From positions 31,146-95,145 of the forward strand of contig CAVQZA010000014.1 in assembly GCA_963718355.1 (NCBI GenBank): a stretch of DNA of 64,000 nucleotides. The letters are read 5' to 3'. Both the position numbers and the translations under genes were made by a program. The notes below the pieces were generated by a model. That model was not told the DNA's origin and did no database searches. It worked only from the letters and a program-made list of their open reading frames with translations. Positions 17,059 to 24,581 of this stretch are shown here, piece after piece; the first letter of the stretch is position 1, and the number at the start of each line of letters is the position of its first letter. Source of the stretch: CAVQZA01 sp963718355. GTDB lineage: Bacteria; Actinomycetota; Thermoleophilia; Gaiellales; Gaiellaceae.

Positions 17059-17122
17059 GTTATCTTTAGTCACGGCCTAGCTCCTTCCTTGGTCTCAGCC
17101 CAAAGAGCGACTCTTGGCCACT

Positions 17123-17138
17123 CTGGACTTTCGTCCAG
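17123..17138. promoter_or_regulatory. Palindromic operator candidate (copy A)
   Basis: CTGGAC-tttc-GTCCAG is a perfect inverted repeat with a 4-bp spacer, 51 bp before the SpoIID-like ATG. The same hexamers and spacing recur at 19842-19857. The downstream 13 bases CTTTCGTCCAGGT also recur at 13467-13479 before the diguanylate cyclase. Confidence 0.55.
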
Positions 17139-17188
17139 GTTACGACGTAAGCGTCAAGAGATGTGGCGTTCGTGTCGATGAGTTCACC

Positions 17189-18358
17189 ATGCTCGTTTGG
17201 TGCTCAGCTCTCGCGCGGCGCATCCTCCTTCCGCTCGCTGTCGGCATCCTCGGCGTCACTGCACTGTTAGTCGGTACATCGGCGGCCACAGCCGGGCCCG
17301 GCACGGTGGAACAGGCAAGTGGGATCGTCGTCAGCGGCCACGGCTTCGGACACGGCATCGGCCTTTCTCAGTGGGGCGCCGAGGAGCGCGCCGCCGCAGG
17401 CCAGGGGTATCAGGCGATCCTTGCTTTCTATTACCCCGGAACCTCTTTAGCGGGGACTCCCGGCCGGACGGTACGCGTTCTCCTCGCAGAGCGTCCCTCT
17501 GTACGAATCGGCTCGAAGGCGTCGTTCACGGTGACCGACGCTGCGGGTCGCGTTCTCCGTTTCCCGGCCGGCCGCTTCGCGCTCGGACCGGACGGGCGGC
17601 TGGACGGCCGTTCCGTTCGTCTGCCGGCCCGCGCTCGCCCCGGGTCGGCGCTGCTCAGCCTCGGCGGGACTCAGTATCGGGGAACTCTCGAGATCGAACC
17701 CGCGCAGGGTGGGCTCAGCGTCGTCAACGCGATCGCCCTCGAGGCCTACGTTGCGGACGTGGTTTCTTCGGAGTGCCCGGGTCACTGGCCTCAGCAAGCA
17801 CTGCGCGCGCAGGCGGTCGCATCCCGCACTTACGCGCTGGCGAATCTGCACCCGGAGCGTGCTTTCGACCTCTATCCCGACGATCGGTCACAGAGCTATC
17901 ACGGGCTTCACAAGGAGTTCCCCACGGCGACGGCGGCCACCGCTGCGACAAAGGGGCAGGTTCTCCGGTACCACGGCCGGCTTGTGGATGCTTTCTTCTC
18001 CGCCGCGAACGGGGGTCGGACAAGCGGGGTCGAAGGGATCTTCAGCGACAACCCTGTCCCGTACCTTGTCTCCAAGCTGGATGTCTTCGATGCCCGCAGT
18101 CCTGACCGCAACTGGGGGCCTGTAGACATCGACCTCGCGAAGCTGCACGCCGCGTTTCCTTCGCTCCCGAATTCCCTGACCCGCGTAGCCGTGACACGCT
18201 TCCCGAGTGGCCGGGCCTCGTCACTCACGTTCACCGGGCTCGACGGCTCTACCTTCACTGTCGGCGGGTACACATTTCAGCAGCGCTTGGGACTCCGCTC
18301 CAACTTGCTGACGGTGGGGATGCTCTTTCCAGGTGGACGCCTGGCCACGACCAGATAA
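17189..18358 (+). CDS. SpoIID/LytB-domain secreted protein
   Basis: A 389-residue exported protein of the SpoIID/LytB (amidase enhancer) family. In sporulating bacteria SpoIID is a lytic transglycosylase that acts on denuded glycan strands, and in other bacteria relatives remodel or bind the wall. The signal peptide is at about residues 8-34. The conserved core is visible as VVSSECPGHWPQQALRAQAV, ASRTYAL, QSYHGLHKE and DAFFSAANGGRTS. A GHGFGHGIGLSQWGA repeat-type block is near the N-terminus of the mature protein, the order typical of actinobacterial members. ATG 17189 is preferred; the upstream region carries the palindrome. Confidence 0.85.
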   Translation: MLVWCSALARRILLPLAVGILGVTALLVGTSAATAGPGTVEQASGIVVSGHGFGHGIGLSQWGAEERAAAGQGYQAILAFYYPGTSLAGTPGRTVRVLLAERPSVRIGSKASFTVTDAAGRVLRFPAGRFALGPDGRLDGRSVRLPARARPGSALLSLGGTQYRGTLEIEPAQGGLSVVNAIALEAYVADVVSSECPGHWPQQALRAQAVASRTYALANLHPERAFDLYPDDRSQSYHGLHKEFPTATAATAATKGQVLRYHGRLVDAFFSAANGGRTSGVEGIFSDNPVPYLVSKLDVFDARSPDRNWGPVDIDLAKLHAAFPSLPNSLTRVAVTRFPSGRASSLTFTGLDGSTFTVGGYTFQQRLGLRSNLLTVGMLFPGGRLATTR

Positions 18359-18371
18359 GCAGCCGAGGCGA

Positions 18372-19100
18372 CTAGGGCCAGTAGACCTGCCGGCTCGTCA
18401 CGACGATCCGCCACGGTCCCCGCGGAACCTGCGAGGCCTCGACGAACTGCCAACTGACCCTGTTTTCGTCGTCGTTTAGCCCCGAGAAGTGTAGGCAATC
18501 GCGAATTGCGGGACTGACATCCATACCGGCGTTTTGCGCACGCCGACTGCTCGGTCGAGCGTTGTGCTTCCCGAATACGTACGCAGAGTCGTCGTAGACA
18601 TACGGCCCGCTGTCCTCAATCTGGCCGTAGCAGGTGTACGTCTTGCCGCCGACGGATCGCCAGAGCTTGACCCAGCGGTTCTTCATGAGGGAGAAGGGCG
18701 TGCCGGTAGCTCGCGAGCGAGCGAGCGCTGCAGCGTAGTCCTTCGCCCACGGGACGACCGCCGTGCGGTCGGGGCGGGGATTCCCGTTGTCGTCGAAGTC
18801 GTTGTACGGGAGATCGAGATAGAACGGGTTCTCTCTTGGCCGAAAGCTCGGGAAGTACGGTGGCCTGCGCACCGAGGCGTACTGGTCGGGGCCTCCATAG
18901 TGCGCCAGCCAACGGTCGTCCCAGGCCGAGATCGCGTTGTTCTCGGTCGAGCCGCTCCCAACCGGCTCGCCGATCCAGAACACCGTCGCGGTAACGTTCG
19001 AGTGCTGCGGGTAACGCGGTAGCACGGCTCCCGCCGCAGCCGGGATGCACGCGCCGAGAGCAACGAGGCAGGTCAGCATCAGCGCCTGTGGTCGAGTCAT
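18372..19100 (-). CDS. Secreted protein of unknown function
   Basis: A 242-residue protein with an N-terminal signal sequence (MTRPQALMLTCLVALGACIP, cleavage near AAAGA). The mature part is rich in Trp, Tyr and Asp (DLPYNDFDDNGNPRPDR, YGQIEDSGPYVYDDS, AGMDVSPAIRDCL, WQFVEA). The block with a DSGP turn followed by MDVSPAI recalls double-psi beta-barrel proteins of the RlpA/expansin kind, but I cannot confirm that. ATG 19100 was chosen at the signal peptide; the frame is open 30 nt further upstream. It converges on the SpoIID-like gene with a 13-bp gap. Confidence 0.68.
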   Translation of the reverse strand: MTRPQALMLTCLVALGACIPAAAGAVLPRYPQHSNVTATVFWIGEPVGSGSTENNAISAWDDRWLAHYGGPDQYASVRRPPYFPSFRPRENPFYLDLPYNDFDDNGNPRPDRTAVVPWAKDYAAALARSRATGTPFSLMKNRWVKLWRSVGGKTYTCYGQIEDSGPYVYDDSAYVFGKHNARPSSRRAQNAGMDVSPAIRDCLHFSGLNDDENRVSWQFVEASQVPRGPWRIVVTSRQVYWP

Positions 19101-19140
19101 CGTTTCGTCAGCGTGCTCGACACGCAGCACACGATCAAGC

Positions 19141-19764
19141 TCAAACGAGCGAGGCGTCCTGCAAACCGTGGTTCATGGCCCAGCGGGCTGCTTCGGTTCG
19201 GTTGGAGACTCTGAGCTTGCGGTAGATGTTGGTCAGGTGGAACTTCACCGTCTGCTCGGTGATCCAGAGCTCCTTGGCGATCGCCTTGTTGGCAAGACCG
19301 CGCGCGACCGCCTTCATGATCTCGAGTTCGCGCGAGGTGAGCCCAGCCGCGCGTGCGACGGTGTCCTCGTTGATTGCCGGGAGGCCGAGTGCGTGATACG
19401 CGGTGCCGTCGACAGCCTGTCGGATCGCCGAGCCGAGATCCCTCGGATTGATCGACTTGACGATGTAGCCGCATGCGCCGCGCTTGAAGGCGGACTGAAT
19501 CTGCGCCGGGTCGGCGGACATCGAGCACATCACGACGCGCACCTCCGGGTGGCGGGCACGGAGACGGTCGAGGCAGACGAGCCCATCCAGTCCGGGCATG
19601 CGCATGTCCAGGAGCACGACCTCGGGCTGGGTCTGCCCGACCAACGGCACGACCTCGGTTCCGTGGTGCGCCTCGGCGACGACCTCGAAGCCGCCGTCGA
19701 GCTCAAGCACTTGACGCACACCGGCGAGCATCAGCTGATGGTCGTCGGCAATCAGGATCTTCAT
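19141..19764 (-). CDS. NarL-type response regulator, paralogue 1
   Basis: A 207-residue regulator with a complete receiver domain (ADDHQLMLAGV acidic pair, phospho-acceptor in VVLLDMRMPGLDG, Lys in GYIVKSINP) and a LuxR-type helix-turn-helix (LTSRELEIMKAVARG, NKAIAKELWITEQTVKFHL). By eye it is about 86% identical to the regulator at 23287-23928, so the two arose by recent duplication or are under strong shared constraint. GGGGAGG precedes the ATG by 8 nt. The upstream region carries palindrome copy B, which suggests autoregulation. Confidence 0.93.
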   Translation of the reverse strand: MKILIADDHQLMLAGVRQVLELDGGFEVVAEAHHGTEVVPLVGQTQPEVVLLDMRMPGLDGLVCLDRLRARHPEVRVVMCSMSADPAQIQSAFKRGACGYIVKSINPRDLGSAIRQAVDGTAYHALGLPAINEDTVARAAGLTSRELEIMKAVARGLANKAIAKELWITEQTVKFHLTNIYRKLRVSNRTEAARWAMNHGLQDASLV

Positions 19765-20084
19765 TCGTCACGCCTCCCCTCGAGAACGTTGCACACACAC
19801 GGCGACAAGGACCACGCTAAGCGGATGGCGCGGCGCATCTCCTGGACCAACGTCCAGTACGGATGCGCGCGGCTAGCTAGTTCTCGGTGACTAGCGGCCG
19901 CGACGAGCCACGGACGTGGGAAGGCTCAGACGCACCGCCAGTGGGGCGCTCACCAACCCTTCGGCTAGGGGCGCGGGCGCCATGACGAGGCAGAGTAGGA
20001 GGGAGTCAATCGCTCTTGCGGCCGCGGTGGTTGGACGCTTTCTGTCGGGTCGGGAGGCCAAGGGGAAAGAGAGGAGGGGAAAGC
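19765..20084. other. Intergenic regulatory region between regulator 1 and the LPFTG gene
   Basis: Divergent upstream region. It contains palindrome copy B (19842-19857), a minus-strand TAGCGT about 22 bp downstream of the palindrome in the regulator's direction, and the strong GAGGAGGGG ribosome binding site for the plus-strand microprotein at 20072-20080. A 36-codon plus-strand frame from 19982 overlaps the microprotein start but has no ribosome binding site and is not called. Confidence 0.4.
19842..19857. promoter_or_regulatory. Palindromic operator candidate (copy B)
   Basis: CTGGAC-caac-GTCCAG is a perfect inverted repeat with the same hexamers and 4-bp spacer as copy A. It is 78 bp upstream of the regulator 1 start, in the place expected for an activator or autoregulatory site. 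Confidence 0.55.
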
Positions 20085-20225
20085 ATGAGTAATTCAGTAA
20101 AAGGCGCAAGCACCGGACTGCCCTTCACCGGATTCGCGAGCCTGCCGCTGGTTGTGGTCGGTCTGGCGATCACGGCGGGCGGCGCGCTGATGACCCTGAT
20201 TCGGCCCAAGAGGGCCCGCGGCTAG
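20085..20225 (+). CDS. 46-residue LPFTG sorting-signal microprotein
   Basis: The protein is MSNSVKGASTG followed by the sortase motif LPFTG, a hydrophobic helix (about residues 19-40) and a basic tail PKRARG. That is a complete cell-wall sorting signal with almost nothing in front of it and no signal peptide. The start is secure because GAGGAGGGG lies just before the ATG and the upstream frame soon closes. The class E sortase gene begins 30 bp downstream on the same strand, so the two are probably an operon. It could be anchored to the wall or polymer by the sortase, regulate it, or be a remnant of a larger substrate. Confidence 0.8.
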   Translation: MSNSVKGASTGLPFTGFASLPLVVVGLAITAGGALMTLIRPKRARG

Positions 20226-20255
20226 CGCCATCGCCGTCGCGCGCTCTAATAGCTA

Positions 20256-20966
20256 ATGGTGCGCAAACTGGGATTCGTGCTCGTCGGCCTGGGCGTCCTG
20301 ATGGTCGCCTGGGTCGGCGTGACGATCTGGCGGGGCGATCCGATCACCTCGCTCTACACCGCGTACGAGCAGCGGGGGCTGTCGCGCAAGCTGGACGCGC
20401 TGAACCAGGAGTGGGCGTCAAGGCCGCCGGCGATGTCGAGCGTCGGATCCGGTAACAAGACCGCGGCCGACAAGACGGCAACACTGGCGGCGCTGATGCG
20501 CGCACGCGCGACAGCGTTCGAGCGCGGCCTGAAGGACGGCAGCCCAATTGGGCGCATCGTCGTCCCGCGGCTCCACCTGCGAATGGTCGTCCTGCAAGGG
20601 ACGACCGAGAGTGACCTAGAAGAGGGACCTGGCCACTACGACGCGGTCTCGGGCCAGAACACGGCGCTCCCGGGAATGGGGAAGGTCATCGGCGTCGCAG
20701 GCCACCGGACGACGTTCCTGCACCCGTTCCGCCACATCGACGATCTCCGCTCCGGGGACAACGTGTACCTCGAGATGCCGTACGGCACTTTCCGCTACAC
20801 CGTCTACTACCACAAGGTGGTCGCGTGGAACGACTGGTCGATCCTCAAAGCCCGTCCGTTCGAGAAGCTGATCCTGAGCGCGTGCCATCCCCTGTACTCG
20901 GCATCGCATCGGTGGGTCGTCTTCGCCCGACTCGCCGGCGAGTCGCTGCGCAGCACCGCAGTCTGA
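20256..20966 (+). CDS. srtE: Class E sortase
   Basis: A 236-residue membrane-anchored transpeptidase that cleaves LPXTG/LAXTG-type sorting signals and joins the protein to the cell wall. There is an N-terminal transmembrane helix (residues 5-24). The sortase barrel contains the catalytic His in GVAGHRTTFLHPF, the catalytic Cys in LILSACHPLY and the Arg in SASHRWVVFAR, spaced as in class E enzymes. The start codons ATG 20256 and GTG 20259 are adjacent; ATG was taken. Its immediate neighbour encodes a naked sorting signal, and no other LPXTG protein is visible in the window. Confidence 0.9.
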   Translation: MVRKLGFVLVGLGVLMVAWVGVTIWRGDPITSLYTAYEQRGLSRKLDALNQEWASRPPAMSSVGSGNKTAADKTATLAALMRARATAFERGLKDGSPIGRIVVPRLHLRMVVLQGTTESDLEEGPGHYDAVSGQNTALPGMGKVIGVAGHRTTFLHPFRHIDDLRSGDNVYLEMPYGTFRYTVYYHKVVAWNDWSILKARPFEKLILSACHPLYSASHRWVVFARLAGESLRSTAV

Positions 20967-20979
20967 GGCGGTCTGGGTC

Positions 20980-21591
20980 TCAGCCCCGTCGCACGCCGAA
21001 GTCGCTCGTGACGATCGTCGTCGGTCCCCCTCCGAACGCGCCGGGAGCCGAATCGAAATGGGCCACAGAGATCCCGATCTCGCGCCACGCGGGATTCAGG
21101 ATGTTCGCGCGGTGCTCGGGCGAGTTCATCCAGATCTTCATCGCCCCTCGTGGTCCGACGCTAGGCGAGCTCCAGAGGATGTTCTCGCCCACCGCCCAGT
21201 AGCCATGTTGCGGCGGATACCAGTGCTCGATGCGGACCCAGAACGGCGCGCCGTTCTTCGAGTCGTGATCGAAGTACCCGTATCGCCCCATCTCCAGGTT
21301 GTGCTCTCGAGCGGAGGCGCTCAGGAGGTGAGAGTCGTCAAGAGGCGCCAACCCATGTGCTGCCCTGACCTCGTTCATGGCGCCGAGCAACTGCAGGGCA
21401 AAGCTCGACCGAGTCTTTGTCGCGCTCGCCGTCGGAGCGAGAACGGCCGCCAGCAAGAGGAGGGCTCCAGCACGCGCGCCGAATGTCAGGACGCGTTGGA
21501 ACCCGGGCGGCCGTCTCCGTCGAGTCGAGCTGGCGATGGGGAAAATGCTACAGACTCCGCGTCGATTGTGTCCTGGACATATTGGCTGCAT
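20980..21591 (-). CDS. Secreted CAP-domain (SCP/PR-1) protein
   Basis: A 203-residue exported protein. A long basic n-region and hydrophobic stretch (ARAGALLLLAAVLAPTASA) form the signal sequence, followed by a CAP domain: LLGAMNEVRAAHGLAPL, SASAREHNLEMGRYGYFDHD, VGENILWSS, WMNSPEHRANILNP and a final DFG. Bacterial CAP proteins are extracellular and of mostly unknown function; some bind lipids or act in wall biology. ATG 21591 follows GAGGGAGGG. It converges on the sortase gene. Confidence 0.86.
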   Translation of the reverse strand: MQPICPGHNRRGVCSIFPIASSTRRRRPPGFQRVLTFGARAGALLLLAAVLAPTASATKTRSSFALQLLGAMNEVRAAHGLAPLDDSHLLSASAREHNLEMGRYGYFDHDSKNGAPFWVRIEHWYPPQHGYWAVGENILWSSPSVGPRGAMKIWMNSPEHRANILNPAWREIGISVAHFDSAPGAFGGGPTTIVTSDFGVRRG

Positions 21592-21706
21592 CCCTCCCTC
21601 GTCGACCCCCGAGCCGTCCCAGCTGAAGGAGTTGACAACCTGGCGGCGTATCGAAGCCTCGGATGCTCTCGACGTATGGGCAGGTAAATGGACGAGGTAG
21701 CGGTCG

Positions 21707-21712
21707 TATTCT
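21707..21712 (+). promoter_or_regulatory. Leaderless -10 element
   Basis: TATTCT ends 7 nt before the GTG at 21720, and no Shine-Dalgarno sequence precedes that codon. Confidence 0.45.
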
Positions 21713-21719
21713 CTACGGC

Positions 21720-21962
21720 GTGGACGTCTCCTCGTTGCTGACTCGCGCGCTGCGGGATCTGCGCGCGCTGTTCGGCGCGCGTTCGAGAACACGCGATCCG
21801 GTCGAACGACGCGTGGCTGAACGACGGTCCGGTCGCGACAGGCGTGTCACGACGGCTTCCGAGCGACGGTGGGCCGCAGACCGCCGCTGGAGCATCGAGC
21901 GCCGCGGCAGCGGCGACCGGCGGGTCGGCTCAGACCGCCGCGTCCAAAACAGCTCGAGATAG
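21720..21962 (+). CDS. Small protein of repeated ERR/DRR blocks
   Basis: An 80-residue basic/acidic protein. After an amphipathic start (MDVSSLLTRALRDLRALFGA) it consists of eight ERR or DRR triplets spaced by about three residues, for example ERRVAERRSGRDRR and DRRVGSDRR. I do not know a function. Such arrays are seen in short bacterial proteins and resemble the arginine-rich N-termini of c-di-GMP-binding PilZ proteins, but there is no PilZ domain. The start is supported by TATTCT 7 nt upstream. It is divergent from the CAP gene and converges on the sugar dehydrogenase gene. Confidence 0.6.
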   Translation: MDVSSLLTRALRDLRALFGARSRTRDPVERRVAERRSGRDRRVTTASERRWAADRRWSIERRGSGDRRVGSDRRVQNSSR

Positions 21963-21973
21963 CCCACCGGAGG

Positions 21974-23290
21974 TCAAAGCTTCCAGACCTTGTCGGAAGC
22001 GGTGCCCGCGGCGCCGGTCGCGTTGCGGAAGTCCACTACGACGCCGGCCCGCTCCACGATATCCGCATAGTCGATGCCCGAATGAGCGGTGACGATGACA
22101 ACGCAGTCATAGGCGCCCGGGTCGAGCGCGACCGACCGTAGGCCGAGCCCGGCTAGCTCGGGCACGTACGGATCGTGGTACGAGATCTCGGCACCGCCCT
22201 TGCGGAGCAGGTCGATCACCTTGAGGGCGGGCGACTCGCGCATGTCGCCGAGGTCCGCCTTGTAGGCGACTCCCAGCACGAGCACCCGGGAGCCCTTGAG
22301 CGAGAGCGCAGCGCCGTGGTTCAGTGCTTGGGAAACGACTGAGCGGCAGTAGTACGGCATATTCTCGTTGACCTTGCCGGCGAGCTCGATGAACTCGGTG
22401 TAGAAGCCGAACTCGCGCGCCTTCCACGTCAGATAGAACGGGTCGATCGGGATGCAGTGGCCGCCGAGCCCAGGCCCGGGCTGGAAGCTCATGAACCCGA
22501 ACGGCTTGCTCGCGGCGGCGTCGATCACCTCCCAGACGTCGATCCCCATCCGGTCGCAGAGCTGGGCGAGCTCGTTGACGAGCGCGATGTTCACGGAGCG
22601 GAAGATGTTCTCAAGCAGCTTCGTGAGCTCGGCCGCCTCCGGTGACGAGACGCGGTGGACCTTGTCCACGGCACTCTCGTACAGATCGGCGGCCCGCTCG
22701 GTGCAAGCTGGAGTAATCCCTCCGACGACCTTGGGGACGTTCTTCGTCGTCCAGTCTGTGCGCCCTGGATCGACGCGCTCGGGCGAGAACGCGAGGTGGA
22801 AGTCTTCGCCGAGCTTGAGGCCGCTTCCCTCGAGGATCGGCTGCACGATCTCGCGTGTCGTTCCTGGATACGTCGTCGACTCGAGCACGACGAGGTGCCC
22901 TGCGCGCAGCCGGGTCGCGATCTGCTCGACCGCACCGATCACGATCGAGAGGTCAGGCTCGCGCTGGCGCGAGAGCGGCGTCGGCAAGGCGACCAGGATC
23001 GCATCGGCGTCGCGTAGTTCGTCGTAGTCGGTCGTCGCGCGCAAGCCGCGCTTCTCCACGAGCTCGGCCAGGGTCTCGGAGGGGACGTCTTCGATGTAGC
23101 TCTCACCCCGGTTCAGCTGCGCAACCCGCTCTTCGCTGACATCGACGAGAAGCACGCTGCGACCCGCCTCTGCGAACACCTGAGCGAGGGGGACGCCGAC
23201 ATAGCCGGCGCCGACGATTGCGACGTCGGTCGTTCGACGCCTTGTCATGCGCCGTCTCGTGGACGTGCCGGTGATCGCGAGATCGCTCAT
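21974..23290 (-). CDS. UDP-sugar 6-dehydrogenase (UDP-N-acetylglucosamine/mannosamine type)
   Basis: A 438-residue NAD-dependent dehydrogenase that oxidises C6 of a UDP-(N-acetyl)hexose to a uronic acid, supplying an acidic sugar for surface polysaccharide. It has the Rossmann motif AIVGAGYVGVPLA, then LVALPTPL, ESTTYPGTT and FSPERVDPG, the catalytic Cys in GPGLGGHCIPIDPFY, and the C-terminal VLGVAYKADLGDMRESPA. The spacing fits the WecC/WbpA/TviB group better than UDP-glucose dehydrogenase. The ATG at 23290 overlaps the regulator 2 stop (ATGA), so the enzyme is translationally coupled to its probable regulator. Confidence 0.92.
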   Translation of the reverse strand: MSDLAITGTSTRRRMTRRRTTDVAIVGAGYVGVPLAQVFAEAGRSVLLVDVSEERVAQLNRGESYIEDVPSETLAELVEKRGLRATTDYDELRDADAILVALPTPLSRQREPDLSIVIGAVEQIATRLRAGHLVVLESTTYPGTTREIVQPILEGSGLKLGEDFHLAFSPERVDPGRTDWTTKNVPKVVGGITPACTERAADLYESAVDKVHRVSSPEAAELTKLLENIFRSVNIALVNELAQLCDRMGIDVWEVIDAAASKPFGFMSFQPGPGLGGHCIPIDPFYLTWKAREFGFYTEFIELAGKVNENMPYYCRSVVSQALNHGAALSLKGSRVLVLGVAYKADLGDMRESPALKVIDLLRKGGAEISYHDPYVPELAGLGLRSVALDPGAYDCVVIVTAHSGIDYADIVERAGVVVDFRNATGAAGTASDKVWKL

Positions 23291-23928
23291 CCGATGTTCT
23301 GGTACTCGCGGTCCTGCAGGCCGTGGCTGAACGCCCAGCGGGCTGCTTCGGTCCGGTTGGAGATTCCGAGCTTCCGGTAGATGTTGGTGAGATGGAACTT
23401 CACCGTCTGCTCGGTGACCCAGAGTTCCTTTGCGATCGCCTTGTTGGCGAGGCCACGGGCGACGGCCTTCATGATCTCGAGCTCGCGGGTGGTAAGCCCG
23501 GCCGCGAGTCCCGCAGTGTCCTCGTCTATTCCCGGGAGGCCCAGGGCGTGGTAGGCGGTGCCGTCGACGGCCTGGCGGATCGCCGAGCCGAGATCGCGAG
23601 GGTCGACGCTCTTGACGATGTAGCCGCACGCGCCGCGCTTGAACGCGGACTGAATCTGCTCCGGGTCGGCGCCCATCGAGCACATGACCACGTGCACCTC
23701 CGGAAAACGGCTGCGGAGACGGTCGAGGCAGGCGAGCCCGTCGAGTCCTGGCATGCGCATGTCCAGCAGCACGACCTCGGGCTGCGTCTGACCGACCAAC
23801 GGCAGGATCTCGGTTCCGTGGTGGGCTTCGGCGACGATCTCGAAGCCACCGTCGAGCTCCAGCACTTGGCGAACACCGGCCAGCAATAGAGGGTGGTCGT
23901 CGGCAATCAGGATTCTCGTAAGGCTCAT
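23287..23928 (-). CDS. NarL-type response regulator, paralogue 2
   Basis: A 213-residue regulator with receiver (ADDHPLLLAGV, VVLLDMRMPGLDG, GYIVKSVDP) and LuxR-type DNA-binding domains (LTTRELEIMKAVARG, TEQTVKFHLTNIYRKL). It is nearly the same protein as the regulator at 19141-19764. GGGAGGA lies 9 nt before the ATG. It is the first gene of an operon with the UDP-sugar dehydrogenase (ATGA overlap). Palindrome copy C lies about 190 bp upstream. The kinase encoded divergently at 24582 is the likely partner. Confidence 0.93.
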   Translation of the reverse strand: MSLTRILIADDHPLLLAGVRQVLELDGGFEIVAEAHHGTEILPLVGQTQPEVVLLDMRMPGLDGLACLDRLRSRFPEVHVVMCSMGADPEQIQSAFKRGACGYIVKSVDPRDLGSAIRQAVDGTAYHALGLPGIDEDTAGLAAGLTTRELEIMKAVARGLANKAIAKELWVTEQTVKFHLTNIYRKLGISNRTEAARWAFSHGLQDREYQNIG

Positions 23929-24116
23929 CGTGCTTGTTCCTCCCGTCCGCAGATGACATGTCTATCCGGCGAGAGGAACGCCCTCGTGTCGGACGCAAAC
24001 CACATCGCGTCCTTGGCCCGAGCGTGAATCTCAACACCGCAGTTACCCACCGCCTCCCTCGTAGCGCCCGAGAGGAATGGCTAACGAACCGTAGGCAAGC
24101 CCTCACCAGACTTCTC

Positions 24117-24132
24117 CTGGCCGAAAGTCCAG
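24117..24132. promoter_or_regulatory. Palindromic operator candidate (copy C, one mismatch)
   Basis: CTGGCC-gaaa-GTCCAG matches copies A and B at 11 of 12 defined positions with the same spacer length. It lies about 190 bp upstream of regulator 2. Confidence 0.45.
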
Positions 24133-24199
24133 GGTCACTCGACCTTCGGACTGGGACAAACGTCGGAACGCGCGGGCCCCTCTCCGGCGGCGGCGGTCA

Positions 24200-24232
24200 G
24201 GGCCTGGCCCTTGACGCCGTGGGGCCAGGCCC
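24200..24232. repeat. Perfect 11-bp stem hairpin
   Basis: GGGCCTGGCCC and GGGCCAGGCCC are exact reverse complements separated by an 11-nt loop. No T-run follows on either strand, so it is not a classic terminator. It may be an RNA structural element or a protein-binding dyad. Confidence 0.6.
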
Positions 24233-24581
24233 GAGCGGTATACAACCGTCCGTTGGCGGATCGGGATGCCGACATACGCTTGACTCGACCAGCCGGAGCC
24301 TGCGGTCCCGAAGGGGCGTATGGCGTCCCGTGGTCCGTCCGCTTGAGGACGGGACGTGTCTCGCTCCCCGTTTCGCCATATGAGGGCATGCGCTCTCCTC
24401 GCGCTCATCTTCCGGCGATCGTTATTACGGTCGTGGCCTCCCAACGTAGATCCTCGAGGCCGAGCGCCACTGGTTTCTTCCTGCAGTCCCAGGTCCGCGG
24501 GAAGGCCACTGCAACCCGGGGCCTCCGCGGGAGTCTGTAGCGTATTGGTCCAGGTTTCTGAATCGTGTCGGGAAGGAGCTA

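Larger units (their letters stand above)
23929..24581. other. Long intergenic regulatory region between regulator 2 and the histidine kinase
   Basis: A 653-bp region between divergent genes with no convincing coding frame. It holds palindrome copy C (24117-24132), a strong hairpin (24200-24232), a second hairpin CCGTCC-gcttga-GGACGG (24335-24352) nested in GTCCCGT/ACGGGAC (24325-24355), and an isolated half-site GTCCAGGT at 24548-24555, 26 bp before the kinase GTG. The size and structure would suit a small RNA or long leader transcripts. Confidence 0.45.

Noticed and set aside
21570..21580. CTGGAC half-site near the CAP-domain gene
   Set aside because: It lies inside the CAP coding region and lacks the second half at the right spacing.
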